A DNA stretch of 33,860 bases from Monoraphidium neglectum (Eukaryota > Chlorophyta > Chlorophyceae > Sphaeropleales > Selenastraceae): positions 1 to 33,860 of the forward strand of contig NW_014013386.1 in the NCBI RefSeq assembly GCF_000611645.1, in the 5' to 3' direction. This document shows positions 21,719 through 33,015 of this stretch, piece by piece. The notes beneath the pieces were generated by a model. The model was given only the letters and a program-made list of their open reading frames with translations. It had not been told where the DNA came from and did no database searches. Made by a program: the position numbers and the translations under genes. The first letter of the stretch is position 1. Each line of letters begins with the position of its first letter.

Positions 21719-24700
21719 CTTCAAGGGTGCCCTGCAGCAGCCCCCCGCGCCATGCTCCCCCCTGCAGCGGCGGCAGGCCGGCCGCGCCCGCGCCATCTGC
21801 AGCCTGGCTGCGGCTGCCGCCACCCCCCGACCGCTCGCTGCCGAGGCCGGCGCCCGCGCGCGCCCGGAACAAGTTTGCGCGCGCGCGCCGCTCTTGCTGC
21901 GGCGGGGCGCTGCCGCTCCCGCCCGGGTCGGCGCCGCGGCTGGCGGCGGGCGGGCGCGTGAGGGCGGGCGACGTCGCCCCGGCGCGGGGGTTGTAGGGCA
22001 GGCCGCCGCCGCCCCGCAGCAGGGTGCGGGGCACGGTCGTGCGGCTGCCCAGCGCTCCGTTTGGCACGGGAGACTGCGTGCGGTGGGTTGCAGAGCAACG
22101 AGGAGCAGCACATTGAGCTGGACGCGTGTGTGGCGCTATTGCAGGGCCTTAGCATGGTGTGCCCAGCAGGTTATTAGCATGGTTTGCCCAGCAGTGCAGG
22201 ACGCATGCGGAGCCAAGCGAGGGACCGTCGAGGCTGTATGCAGCAACAAATCCTCATCAACAAAACTCGAGTCCCGAGGCGATTTTCAGGGAGGAAACTT
22301 ACCCCGCCTTCTGCGCCATCCCTCCCGCCGCCCGCCGCCTCCCCCGCCGTCACCCTCTGCAGCCGCGACACCCGCCGCACGGTCAGCACCGCGCGGCCGC
22401 TGGACGCCTCGCCGTCCGGGTTAGTCACTTCGCAGTGGTACTGCCCCGCGTCGGCACCGGTGACGCCCACGATCATCAGGTCGGGTGTGTCGGCCGTTGC
22501 GACGCGCAGTCGGCGACCGTCCTTGTGCCACCTGTACACCAGAGGCTCGGCGCCCTGGTCAGAAGTAAGGGGCCGGCCGGGTGGCGGCGCAGCGGGGTCG
22601 GCAGCTGCATGGAAGCTGTCAGGCGCTGAAGCCGCAGACCGCCGCGTATCGACCCCAACAAGCACCACGCCTTGCCAGGAGCGATCAGCGACTATCGAGG
22701 CTGTGAGCTCGGTCAATACCGCCCAGGCAGCCCACAGAAGGTCAGGCACCCGCCGCTGCCCCGCACCCCGGACCCCTCACCCCGGCCACGACGCTGAACT
22801 GCACCGTCGCGCCCTCATCCACCGCCGCGTCCGCCGGCTGCCGCCGCACAAACGGCGCCGCCGCGACGACGCCGCCGCGCACCGCGACCTCGCCGCCGCC
22901 GGCGCGCGCGTCCTCCAGCCGCGCGCGCGCCCGCTCCAGCACGACCGCCAGACGCAGCTCCTTGCGGCCCCGCGGGCCGCCGCCGCCGCCACCACCACCA
23001 CCCTGCCGCTGCTGCACTGCGCCCTTGTTCGGGGACCCTGGGCCGCCGCCGCCGCCGCAGCCGCCAAACTGGTGCACGCAGTGCAGCCGCACCTTGACGG
23101 TCCCGCTGGACACTGTTTTAAAGCCGTACTTGTTGAGCATGCAGGGGCCGCTGCCGGCAGCAACGGGGGCGCCCGCTGCGGCCAGTTGGGCGCCTTCTGA
23201 GGGGCGTGACTGGGCGACAGTTGCAATGTCGGCCAGCTCTGGTGATCCGCCGATGAAGAAGGCTTCCTGCTGGTCCCGACGAGTTCCTGGATTGTGTGAG
23301 TTTGAGGGTTTTGAGATTTTGCATCCTTGCTCAGTCATTCATGCGTGCATGCGTGCGTGTGTGCGCGCGCACGCGTGCGCGCGTGTGTGTGCAGGAGATG
23401 GGGTGCGCGCACATGTGCATGCCCTCTGTGTATGATTACGCTTGTGTCTGCATGTGCCACCGACGCAGCTGGCACCTTTGCCAGGCGTGTCACATCCCCT
23501 TGTGCCTGTTGTTTGCACGTCATAGTCAAACCAAAGAGGAGTACTAGGGCAAGAATAACCTTTGCCGTGTCACCCACCCTGCGGCTTCCAAGTGGGCACC
23601 AAGTGCGTCGCGCTGCCGGCCGCGGTGCCCAGCCGCAGCCAGCCGTAGCCCTCACAGGTGTACCGGTCCCAGGGGTCGTACGAGCAGACCTGGCGGGTGT
23701 GCGTCGGCGCGCTGGTGAGCGTGGGTCGAGGGGGCCAGGGCTGGAGGGAGGCGGCGCGTAACAGTAATGAGTGGGGTCTGGTGAGTCCGACCCAATCACT
23801 TGCATCAATGGCACGCAAATGTTATTGACCTACCACCTCAGCAAATTCAGACATGATCAATGGCAAGCAAGTCTCAGTCGCCTGACTCGACGTGAACGCA
23901 CATGCCCTCACGAGCGCTGCGCACCTGCAGTGTGAGGACCGGCCACTTGTTTGGTTGCGGCACCTCCCTCGCGACCCACTCCGCCTCAAAGGGGTGCGCC
24001 CAGTGCGCCACCCACGGCGGCGGCGCTGGGTCAGCCGGGTGCTCCGGGTAGAGCACCACCCGGGAGACGTGAGTCACGCCCTGTGGGTGCGGCACGCAGC
24101 ATAACCGGGATACACTGAGAGGCCCCGAGGATCTGACAGAAATCCTTGCCAACATGATTCATGAATATCCATGGATTTATGAATATCCATGGATCTTGTA
24201 CATGCGCATGAATGAGTGCCTGAGGAGAAGGGGAGTCAGCCTTCCTGAGAAGCCCATCGCTTACGCGTGCAGCTTGCCAGCCTGCCAAGCAGGCGCCTCC
24301 TCACGATTTCGACCCCTCGCCACTTGCAATCTGCACATCCAAGACAACTTCAAACGTCCTGCATTGCTTGGCAATCGGGCTCACCTGCAGCACGCCCGGC
24401 CGGTCGGCATCGCACGCCTCCGTCGGCCCCTGCAGCAGCCAGATCGCCGGATCATATGCGACGCGCCACTCCACATACAACCGGTCGACCTCGAAGCCCG
24501 CACCCGCCACCAGCTCCCCAAACAACGCGAGCCGCAGGGCGGCAGGCGACGAGCCTGGCGGCGGGGTGGGGGGCAGCTGAATTGAGCGCAATAAGATCAG
24601 GTATGCTGCAGCGGCAGGTGGCCTACTGCAAAAAGAACAATAACATAGAGGAGTAATTCGTGTGATGGGAGCAACAACCAGGGGCATCTTCGCTTGTCAC

Positions 24701-26555
24701 CTGGTGACCCTTCAATGACAGCAGCACCCGGCCCGCCGCGCCGCAGCCCGGCCGCGGTCGAGGCTGCGAGGGCGGCGCCGAGCTTCGCAGCGCGGCGCTC
24801 CAGGCAGGGCGGGTCTGTGCGCGAGGCGCTCTCCACGGTGTACTCGTATATGCTGCCTGCACACACACACACACACACCAGCAAGAGGCAGCCGCGTGCG
24901 GCCCACAAGCGGCGGGGTCAGTTGGCACCAGCCGCCTGCTTGTCGTTGGTTTGTTCGGTCGCTGGTCTGCAAACAACCTTGACAGCAATCGTCCCATCCT
25001 CAGCCGCGAGCACGACTTCGACTGTTCATTTCACCCCAGCAGCGCAGCGTCTGGGCGTTGCCTTGGCCGGCAGCTGCCTCTCCCTGCCGCACCGTGGTCG
25101 TCCTCAAAGCGGTAGCGCCGCCCCCCTTCGCTGAACCCTGGCCGCATGTCAAAGCTGCCGTCCGCGTGCGCGCGCACCGCGACCAACACCTGCGCGTGGT
25201 ACGGCGCGGCGTGGAATGTCGGGAAACAGGTCCAATAGACCGTATTGTGTTGTGCCTGGCTAAATGAAATGACATGCTTGTTGTTGTGTACTGCGCAAGT
25301 AGTATGATGAGTGGCCTTCCAATCGCCAGCCATGCCCCTCCAAGATGGGTTCAGAGCACCCCCCGCCGAACCCACCTTTTCGCTGCAGCCAGCCGCCGCC
25401 CGCTCGTCTCCCAGGTCAGCGACTATGTACATGCAGCGGAAGTTGAGCATCTGCAGGGTGTGCACAGGCAGGAGGGGCTTGTGAGTTTCAGTGTGATGGT
25501 GTGTGTGAGTGTGTGAGAGTGGATGTGCCGTCTCCATCGCCGACTGCACATCTGATGCCCTTTCGGTGACACAGGAAACAAATGCCCCTGAGACCGCGGC
25601 GCTGCTGCAGCTGCAGGATTGTAAATATACAGCCCACTTGCAGGCTGCACCAGCGAAGCGCGCGCCATCGAGCCCGCACCTTCTGCCTGTAGCGCGGGTC
25701 CCCCCTCAGGCGCCGCATGAGGTGGTTGCCCGCCTCGTGCTCGCTGGTGCTGACAGCCTTCAGTGTCTCCGCCGCCTCACAGACATTGTCAGTGTGAACG
25801 TATGAAAACAGGGCGCCCTCCTCGGGCGGGCCCTCCTGCGCACGTGCCGATGGGTGGAGGCGGCGCGGCTCGGCATGGCGACAGGGGCATGTTATGCCTG
25901 CTCCGACGGGCTGCTGGCGGGCTGGTGAGAGGCGTGCGGACAGGTGCGCGGGTGCGACCAGCGCGGGGCACACACAGTCACGCTGATCTGAGGCTGTTTG
26001 TGTTTGACGCGGGGGTTCTCAACGGCCGCGCTTACCAGGAGCTTTTCAGCCCCAAAGTGCTGCTGCGAGCCAAAGTGCTCCGCACGACGTGTCGGGGACA
26101 CCCGCCCCCCGGCTGCCGCGGGCGCCCCCTCGCGTGCCGCCGCCTGCGCCGCCGCGACCTCCGCCCTGCTGAAAACCTTCTCTTGCCACCCGAAAACCCT
26201 CGTCTCGTGCGCAGGCTGAGGGCGCGTCGTGGGGGCGGCCACCGCAACGACGGCGACGGCGTCGCCGCCCGCGGCGTTGTCGTGCGCGTTGGCTGCATCA
26301 GGCACCTGCACACAATTTTGGCGGCAGGTCGTAGTCTCATATCTTGCTTGAGAACCTCAACCTAACCTTTATTTACTCAAGCAATCGGCAGGTCATGTCT
26401 GTGGTAGTCAGCAGCCCAGGGCGACCAACCTGCTGTGCGATGTTTGCCTTGCCGCCGCGCTGTGCGCTCAGCCGCGTGAGCGTGACTCGTATCCGCAAAT
26501 TCTGGATTGGATCTTGTGTGACATAGCGCACTGTGCGGAACTCCTCCCCGTCCAT
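21072..26555 (-). CDS. MKS1: MKS1 (B9-domain transition-zone protein) with Ig-like domain and Q-rich tail, twelve exons
   Basis: Meckel syndrome type 1 homologue, a ciliary transition-zone component that works with B9D1/B9D2. Exons (minus): 26555-26430, 26305-26036, 25835-25680, 25450-25376, 25189-25093, 24856-24701, 24554-24385, 24080-23925, 23689-23578, 23286-22781, 22554-22303, 22073-21072; phases agree, about 1025 residues. MKS1 landmarks in order: RYVTQDPIQNLRIRVTLTRL, FGWQEKVFSRAEV, LFSYVHTDNV, MYIVADLGD, YEYTVESAS, LFGELVAGAGFEVDRLYVEW, DPWDRYTCEGYGWL, FFIGGSPEL, YGFKTVSSGTVKVRLHCVHQ. The B9 domain is about residues 297-512. After a Gly-rich linker and ERARARLEDAR helix, residues about 583-668 read as an Ig-like domain split across two exons: DEGATVQFSVVAG then PLVYRWHKDG, TGADAGQYHCEVTNPDGEA. 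The final exon adds a 333-residue Gly/Pro/Gln-rich tail with long polyGln. Human MKS1 is about 560 residues. Divergent from HISN3. A flagellum or its remnant is implied. Confidence 0.88.
21539..21716 (-). repeat. CAG/CCG repeat coding polyGln in the MKS1 tail
   Basis: On the plus strand this is CTG runs mixed with CGG units; on the minus strand it codes Gln runs, the longest about 18, broken by Pro (QQQP repeats). It lies in the last MKS1 exon. Confidence 0.9.
23338..23396. repeat. Alternating GCGTGT/GCGC tract in MKS1 intron
   Basis: ATGCGTGCATGCGTGCGTGT continues into GCGCGC and GTGTGTG; a purine-pyrimidine alternation able to form Z-DNA. It lies in the intron 23287-23577. Confidence 0.7.
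24161..24196. repeat. Tandem 18-base repeat with internal palindrome in MKS1 intron
   Basis: Two adjacent copies of ATGAATATCCATGGATTT (the second differs at the end, ...GATCT). Each contains the perfect palindrome ATCCATGGAT. AT-rich against GC-rich surroundings; it lies in the intron 24081-24384. The role is unknown. Confidence 0.75.
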
Positions 26556-27014
26556 CCCTCGGCTGGCTGTTGGTTCCCGCCTCCCCAGTAGCGCTGCTAC
26601 ACTGCCGCTTTGATGCTGTGTGTGCAATTGCAGACGCTGTCACGTTTCTGCAAGCCAACCAAGCACTTAGTCATCATGGTACGATATACTCGGTGCAACC
26701 ATGTTCTTGGATCAGGAGTGAAACACGTCAACGAGAGCGATCGGCGGTCAAGGCATGCATGATCTAGTTGCTGGTGATGATTGTGTTGTGTGACGTACTG
26801 AGCATACTCGCTCTTCTCGTAGGAGGGGTGCTGCATGGCGATGCAATTTTGTTCTGCACGCCAGTCACTCGAGACACCGGGACATCGAGCTTTTGCGCAG
26901 CAACGGTCTGTTGCATATGTATATAATCGGAACGCATGATGGCTTTTGATCAGATTCTGACGCATATGTCAATCGAAATCGCAGCCGTCGCGATCTGATT
27001 CACTGATTGAAGCA
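26556..27014. promoter_or_regulatory. Shared divergent promoter region, MKS1 / HISN3
   Basis: 459 bases separate the two start codons, which point away from each other. It contains no gene and is less GC-rich than the coding DNA, with AT-rich patches such as GCATATGTATATAATCGG around 26915. A bidirectional promoter is an inference from layout; upstream non-coding exons are possible. Confidence 0.45.
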
Positions 27015-28945
27015 ATGCTGCGCCCTGGGCGCACCAACGTGGCGCATGTGGCAGCCTCTGCAGCCACTCAGACCAGAGCTATCCAGTTTCGCCCCTGCAT
27101 TGACATTCACAAGGTGCTTGCGGGCGGGCTGCTGTTGGCGTTTCTGCTGCTGCGTGTGCTTCGCTGAGCTTGCGGCCGACACCCGCATCTCACCAGGGGC
27201 GCATGGGTGCGCTGGCCATCGTGCGCAGGGCAAGGTCAAGCAGATTGTTGGCTCCACACTGGTAGACCTCCCTGCTGGCGGGTGAGCTTCAAACACTGGT
27301 GCAATGGCAACAGCGCCCATGCTTGCTCGTCCCAGGCCCTCGCTGCCGCTCCTCGGCCCTGCAACGACGCTCACACACCCCACCCCGCTCCCACGCCGTG
27401 CAGCAGCGGCGATGCATCACCCACTCAGGCGCCGGCAGCGGCGCTGCAGACCAATTTTGTGTCAGACAAGCCGTCGTCTTGGTATGCGGAGCTGTATGCG
27501 CGCGACGCGCTGACTGGCGGCCATGTCATCATGCTGGGTGCCGACGATGCCAGCAGGTGTGCTGCCGCTGGCCAGGTGCTTGAGGGCTCCGCTGCATTGG
27601 TCATCGCGGGTCGCGGGGTGCAGGGTCAGAAAGACGGCGCAGGCGGCAGCGCCCGTGATGGCAGGTGGCGGATGGCGGTCTCAGCGCCGCTTCTGATGCC
27701 TGCGCCTTTGCTGCTGATGGTTTTGGCTCTGGTGGGGCCGCTGCTGGCAGCAGATGCTGACAATGATAGCACGTGCTGCTGACGCTGTGGGCATGCGCCG
27801 CTGCTGAGGGCAGCCGCAACTGCTCGTTGACCGACCGGGCCTGGCCTCGACTCGTGGCGCTGCAGGGAGGCTGCCCGTGGCGCACTGGGCGCATGGCCGG
27901 GCGGCTTGCAGCTGGGCGGCGGCGTGACCAGCGACAACGCGGCAGAGTGGCTGGACGCGGGCGCCAGCCACGTCATCGTGACATCATATGTGTTCAGGGA
28001 GGGCCGGCTCGAGGAGGATCGGTTGAGAGACTTGGTGAGCAATGTAATCGCGGGGCGCCGTGCTCTTGGAGGATGCTGATTGGGCTGTACGCATGGCAAC
28101 ACCTGGGCGTCGGCTTATCGTAGCAACTCATGCATCCGCTGGTTCGTTTTTTGACCAGCAGGCGTTGCCACGCCCAGGCGCGTTGCGCAGCAAAAGCCAC
28201 TGTTGCCTCAGACCTGCAACGGCAACGGACGCCCTCTGAGTCCACGCAGCCCCTCCCCCTCCTCGCTCACCTCACAATGCTCGGTGACGCCCGCCCTGAT
28301 TCCATCAGGTGGGGCGCGTTGGCAGGGAGCGACTAGTGTTGGACCTCAGCTGCCGCAAGAGGGACGGCCAATACTATGTGGTGACTGACCGCTGGCAGAA
28401 GTTTTCGTCCCTCGCCCTGGACGAGGCCACCCTGGGGAAGCTGGCGGGCAGCTGCGACGAGTTCCTGGTGCACGGCGTCGACGTGGAGGGCATGCAACTG
28501 GGGATTGATGATGAGCTGGTGGAGCTACTGGGGCGGTGGTCGCCCATCCCCGTTACGTATGCGGGCGGCGCCCGCACGCTGGTGCGCACCGGCTGAAATA
28601 GGGCGTTCGCGAAACACAGCCGCCAGGCATGTTGGGCCCACTGGCCCACATACCCTCTCCCTGTGCGCCAGCTGTCCGCGAAGTCCAGATAAGCATGACG
28701 GTGCGCACTGCCTTTTTTGCAGAGCAAAGCTGCAGCATTTGTCTAGAGGATGTGAGCTGATTGCTGACTCACCGGCTGGCCCCGCATGCTCGTGCGCCCC
28801 CCTGCAGGAGGATCTGGAGCGTGTGCGCACCTCGGGCCGCGGTCGCGTGGACATCACTGTTGGGAGCGCCCTAGACATCTTTGGGGGAAAGCTGCCTTAC
28901 GCGGACGTGGTGGCGTGGCACCGGCGGCAGCAGGCGGCGGCACGT

Positions 28946-28978
<33 letters not shown>

Positions 28979-28990
28979 GCGGCAAGCTAA
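27015..28990 (+). CDS. HISN3: HisA-type isomerase of histidine synthesis (HISN3), six exons
   Basis: Phosphoribosylformimino-5-aminoimidazole carboxamide ribotide isomerase, the fourth step of histidine synthesis (ProFAR to PRFAR), a TIM barrel expected in the plastid. Exons: 27015-27113, 27229-27281, 27404-27556, 27866-28034, 28309-28581, 28808-28990; about 309 residues. Blocks in order: RPCIDIHK (the catalytic Asp of the first strand), [114 protein letters not shown]. This is the eukaryotic (plant/fungal HIS6-like) form. The N terminus [20 protein letters not shown] is short for a plastid transit peptide, so an upstream exon is possible. The C terminus ends in about ten Gln (28947-28977), beyond the usual end. 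Confidence 0.93.
28947..28979 (+). repeat. CAG tract, polyGln tail of HISN3
   Basis: GAG followed by ten CAG-type codons and then Ala-Ala-Ser stop. Plant and fungal relatives normally end soon after the VVAWH block, so this tail is an addition at the C terminus. Confidence 0.8.
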
Positions 28991-29874
28991 TGATGTGGCG
29001 TGCGAGCGTGCTTTGCATCTTGCTCTTGAATTGTGTCATTGTCATCTGCATGGGGTGTGCTGCCATGCGGCCATATGTATCCTCTATGTTACGAACGAGT
29101 TGCTGGCTGAGATATCATGCATGTCGAGTGGCGTGCTGGCCTGCGGTGCTTCACATGCCGGCGACGATGTATGCGTTCGGCGCATGCGTCGCTCTTCGCC
29201 GTGCATTCTGGTGAGATTCTATCATGGTTAAAATGCACCTGCAACAACTGAGGTGTGTCGATGCTTGCATGGGCCGTTGAAGCAACATAATGCCGCGTGC
29301 TTACTCCAGGGAGCCCCCAGCCAGGCGCGCAACGGTCGCAGGCGCGCGGCTGCATAGATCATCTTGGCGTGCTGAGCAGCAGCACACCAGCTTCTTCTCG
29401 TCCAGCGCAGCTCGAACCAAATCACAGCCGCCACAGTGCCCCTGCGGACCTCCTCATGTGCGTACCATGACAACATTGTCATGGGGACGACTCGCAAGCT
29501 GCATGGCAATGCAGGGGTGGCACCTTCTGCTTCTGGGTTGGTTGCTGTCTCAACGCTGTGGTCGACACGCCGGCCTGTCATGCGACATGCGCTGCATGCC
29601 AGGTCATCTGGCATCTTTGCACATGCACCATGCGCACATGTATTCAAGGCGGTCCCCCAGTGCAGGGTGAGAACTCATACCCGCAGCTTCTGCACCTGCA
29701 GCCGCTCGCTTGCGCATGCGCCCATGGGCAGCAGGAGTACTTGCCGACAACCGCCAGGTGAAGCCCATAGCCAAACGAATTCAAGAGGTTTTGAAGATGT
29801 ACTTTCTCTGTTAAGAATAGCAAGACGCGTACGACCGCGTTTCGAGGTGCCATATTTGACGCGGTCGGTCCCAG
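28991..29874. other. Intergenic: HISN3 3' region and promoter of the intact Q-rich gene
   Basis: The 3' part, about 29580-29874, matches in inverted orientation the 5' flank of the broken copy (4488 to about 4790), for instance around AGCAGGAGTACTTGC (29731-29745) and GCTGCATGCCAGGTC (29591-29605). The first 590 bases show no clear gene; a minus-strand open frame at 29228-29647 has no recognisable domain. Confidence 0.5.
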
Positions 29875-32800
29875 ATGGCGAGCCTGCGCCTCGCCCTCGC
29901 GTTGGTGGTGTCGGTGATGATCAACATCGTCGCCCAGGCACCATATCCTGCGCCCCAGCAGCCCCCGAACAGAAGGGGTTCCGCGGAGCTGAGCCCCAAG
30001 CGGTCGAGCAGAGCCCCCAAACCTCGCAGCAAGGGGTTGAGGTGAGAGATTAGCATCTATAGGATCGGTCACCTGGCACTCAGAGGCGGGCAACGCCGCG
30101 GGGGTGCAGCAGTTTCGGGGGTGGCTGCACTGCAGGAAGGCGGCGCGGTGCACACACTGGCGCGTTTGGCGAAACACAGGAGGCGCGCTGTTGCCACCAC
30201 TCCACACGATCAGACCTGCTGAACCCTTTTGTGTATCTCTGCCCCCATGATCCTCAGGACGGGCTCTGCTGGCCGCCTATGGAAGGCCATCAAGCGCGTG
30301 CTGACCCCCTGCTGGAGCAGACCCAGCACAAAGCACGACCGCGGGGACCCACCCCCGGCCCCAGATCGTGGCGACCCCCCGCCGGCGCCACTAACACAGC
30401 CCTGTGTCCAGGTCCTGTCGACAGACACGGTGCCGTCCCCGCCGGCCGCGGCGACCCCTGCGTCCCGCCACCGCCTGGCGTGGTTTGTGTTGCCGTCGGC
30501 CGCCCGCCGCGTGCTGCTGGCCAGGGCGCGCGCGCCCGCCGTGCCGCGCCCCCTCGGCCCTGCGGCAGCAGCCGCGCCGCAGCTGTCCGGCGCCGCTGTG
30601 CGCGCTGATGGGCTCGCTGCTGCGGGCAATTGTGAGTCTGACCGCGCCGCCGTCACAGCGGCGCAACCTACTACAGTCGCCGAGCCTTGCCGCAGCACTC
30701 CTCAGCCCAGTTGCCTTCCGGCCGACGGCAACATCGTGCCGCGGCCGTTGCCTGAGCTTCCGGCGTCTACACCTGCAACTGCGATCATCAGCACGTATCC
30801 CCCGGCTGGTGCCGCCTCCGAGCTGCCGGCGACCCCCATCGCTGCATTTGCTGGTGCATGGGCCGCTGCGGCTTGGCGCGGCGCAATCACCAAGCTTCTA
30901 ATGACCCTCAATGGCGACGTGGCAACAGTCACCGTCGCGCCGCTCTTTCGCTTCAGCCGCCGCAGCCAGCCACTCTTTGTCTCCGCTGGTAGCTCGAGGG
31001 CCATGGCCACGCGCGCCCTGCAGTGCGGCGGCAGCGACGGTGGCGACGGCGGCGCGTCCCTGATGCACCTCGGCCCCCTCGCCTCCTCGAACCACCAGTC
31101 GTGCAGCAACGGCGACGCCCCTCACGCCGTCGTCGTCTTGGTCAGCCAGCAGTGCGCTGTTGGTAAAGGCAACAACACCGCAAGCGTCACGACCCACGCT
31201 GCCTTCACAGTCTGCAGCGAGGACGGCCGCTGCACCCTGCAGCCGCTGAACCTGCTCCGCTGCGCTGCGCCTCAGCCCCTGCTGCTGCCGCCGGTGCCGG
31301 CGCCGGCTGGGGCCTGCCAGCCGCAGGCGAGCGGCGTCCCCCGCGCCCTTCTCGAGTTCGAGCAACACGTGCTGCCGCCGCTGTCGCGACGGGCGGACGC
31401 GCTGTTCGCAGTGCCACCGCCGCTGCTGCCTTGCGACGGCATGAGGTTGTGGCGCTTGGAGGCCCTCGCGGCGAGCTGCCTGCACAGGCAGTCGTGGCAG
31501 CGCGTTGTGGCATCCGGGATGGTTTCACGCAGCCACATCAGCCGCGGCCTGGCCGCCCACATGGCGTCCCTGCTCATGGGCCCCGCCCCCGTGTTCCCGA
31601 ACCGCAACGCTGCCCCCATGGCGGTGCGCTCTTGCGTGTCCGAGCCGCGCTTGGGCCAGACCCTTTGTGGCCGGGGCGCCACCGGCTTCCCCGTGCCAGC
31701 ACCCCAGAACACGCACGAGCAGCAGCAGCAGGCGCAGGTCAGTGACTGCGGCGGTGACGGAGCGACGGCACTGCCGTGGCCACCACTGCTCGCAGCAGTG
31801 GAGGAGCTTGCACCGCTGGAGCCAGTCGCTTGCCCCACTAACGAGGACAACCAGCAGCCGGTGCCCTGGCTGGGTTCCAGCGATGTCAGCGGGCTCTCAC
31901 CGCCGGCCGTCGACACCAGCGATGTGGGATCACAGATTGAGATGCCGGCGATGGCGGCGGCGCCGCAGCAGCTGCTGTTCTTCGGTTCCCTGGCCGCAAG
32001 CCTGGACTGGAATGATGACGACACCGAGAACATCGGCTGCGAGAGTGGCCCAACGGCCCAGCAGCAGGACGCCTGCGCTGATGCGGCGGCGTTTTCAACC
32101 GTGCAGGCCGGGGTGACGCTGTCCCACCCTGAGCCGCCGCCGGCCAGCCGCGCCAGCTGCGACACGACTGAGGAGTTTAACAGTGGCCGCGACGACGGGC
32201 CGGCGCGGCAGCGCCTGGACGGCGCCGGCCAGCACCAGGCGGCTGAGGGGGCGAGGGTGCTGCGCCTCCTTCGGCAGGCGGGACAGATGAGACAGTCCCC
32301 GCCGGCCGCTCAGGCGCCCCGGGCCCCTGCGTCGCAGCAGCAGGGGATGTCAGTCAACACACGTGCCCAAGGGCCCCAGCAGCACCAGCACCAGCACCAG
32401 CAGTTGAAGCCGCCGCGCGAGTGCGGCCCGCAGCGGCTGGAGTCTGCAGTGCAGGACCTGGGCTGCGAGCTGGACTGCGCCGGCCCATACGCCGCCGCGT
32501 CCGAGCAGCAGGCAGAGGATCCGACAGCTGCATTTCATGGCACCGACAGGGTTGTCTGCGACCGGGAGCCCCCAGCCACCACCGGCGCCAGCGCGGCGCC
32601 CGCTGTGCCGCGGCGGGTGCGCGCGTCGTGCCAGCACGTGAGCGCAGTGGCGGCCCTACTGCACCAGGGGGGCCAGCAGCTGCGGCCTCAGCAGCAGCGG
32701 GCGCTCCCGCCGCATCAGCAGCAGCACAGGCAGCCGCAGCCCGCCGGCAACGGCTGGGATGCGCGGGGCGGTTGGGCAGCGGGCAGCCAGGAGGCCGGGC

Positions 32801-33015
32801 AGCGGGACAATGGTGTAAGCGACGTTGGTGCCCCGGAGCCGAACCAGGACTTCATCGGCGCGGCCCTGCAGGCAGCTGGAGAGGAGAACGGCCAGCAGCA
32901 GGGGGCTGCTGCGGCCCCCAGGCGCTACTACCACCGCGGCGGGCGGCGGGGGAACGCCGCCCGCGCGAAGCGGCGGCAGCAGGCGGTGGACGCCGAGAAC
33001 AACGCGTCTGGGTAG
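29875..33015 (+). CDS. Unrecognised Q/P/A-rich protein with signal-like N terminus, intact copy
   Basis: Two exons, 29875-30041 and 30258-33015, give about 974 residues. Exon 1 starts MASLRLALALVVSVMINIVA, a hydrophobic segment like a signal peptide or anchor, then the basic SPKRSSRAPKPRSK. The donor AG|GTGAGA and acceptor CCTCAG keep phase (KGLR-TGSAGRLWKAIKRVL). The body is low-complexity Pro/Ala-rich, with more ordered islands: TPIAAFAGAWAAAAWRGAIT, VTVAPLFRFSRRSQPLF, HAVVVLVSQQCAVGKGNNTA, FTVCSEDGRCTLQPL, GMRLWRLEALAASCLHRQSW and ECGPQRLESAVQDLGCELDC (several Cys). The C terminus is Gln-rich and ends in a basic RYYHRGGRRGNAARAKRRQQ segment. I recognise no domain and no transposase, reverse transcriptase or capsid motif. 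The signal and start are supported by conservation in the second copy (1372-4487). A TE-derived or secreted wall protein would be alternatives; function unknown. Confidence 0.75.

Noticed and set aside
21398..22424. Long plus-strand open frames with polyLeu/polyAla opposite MKS1
   Set aside because: They are antisense readings of the CAG/CTG tract and GC-rich exon; the minus strand gives a phase-consistent protein.
29228..29647. Minus-strand open frame of 139 codons
   Set aside because: No domain recognised, and its upper part overlaps the duplicated promoter of the Q-rich gene.
30229..30257. Start of the Q-rich gene at an in-frame codon just before the large exon
   Set aside because: The spliced first exon with a conserved signal-like N terminus exists in both copies and joins in phase, so the bases before 30258 are better read as intron.
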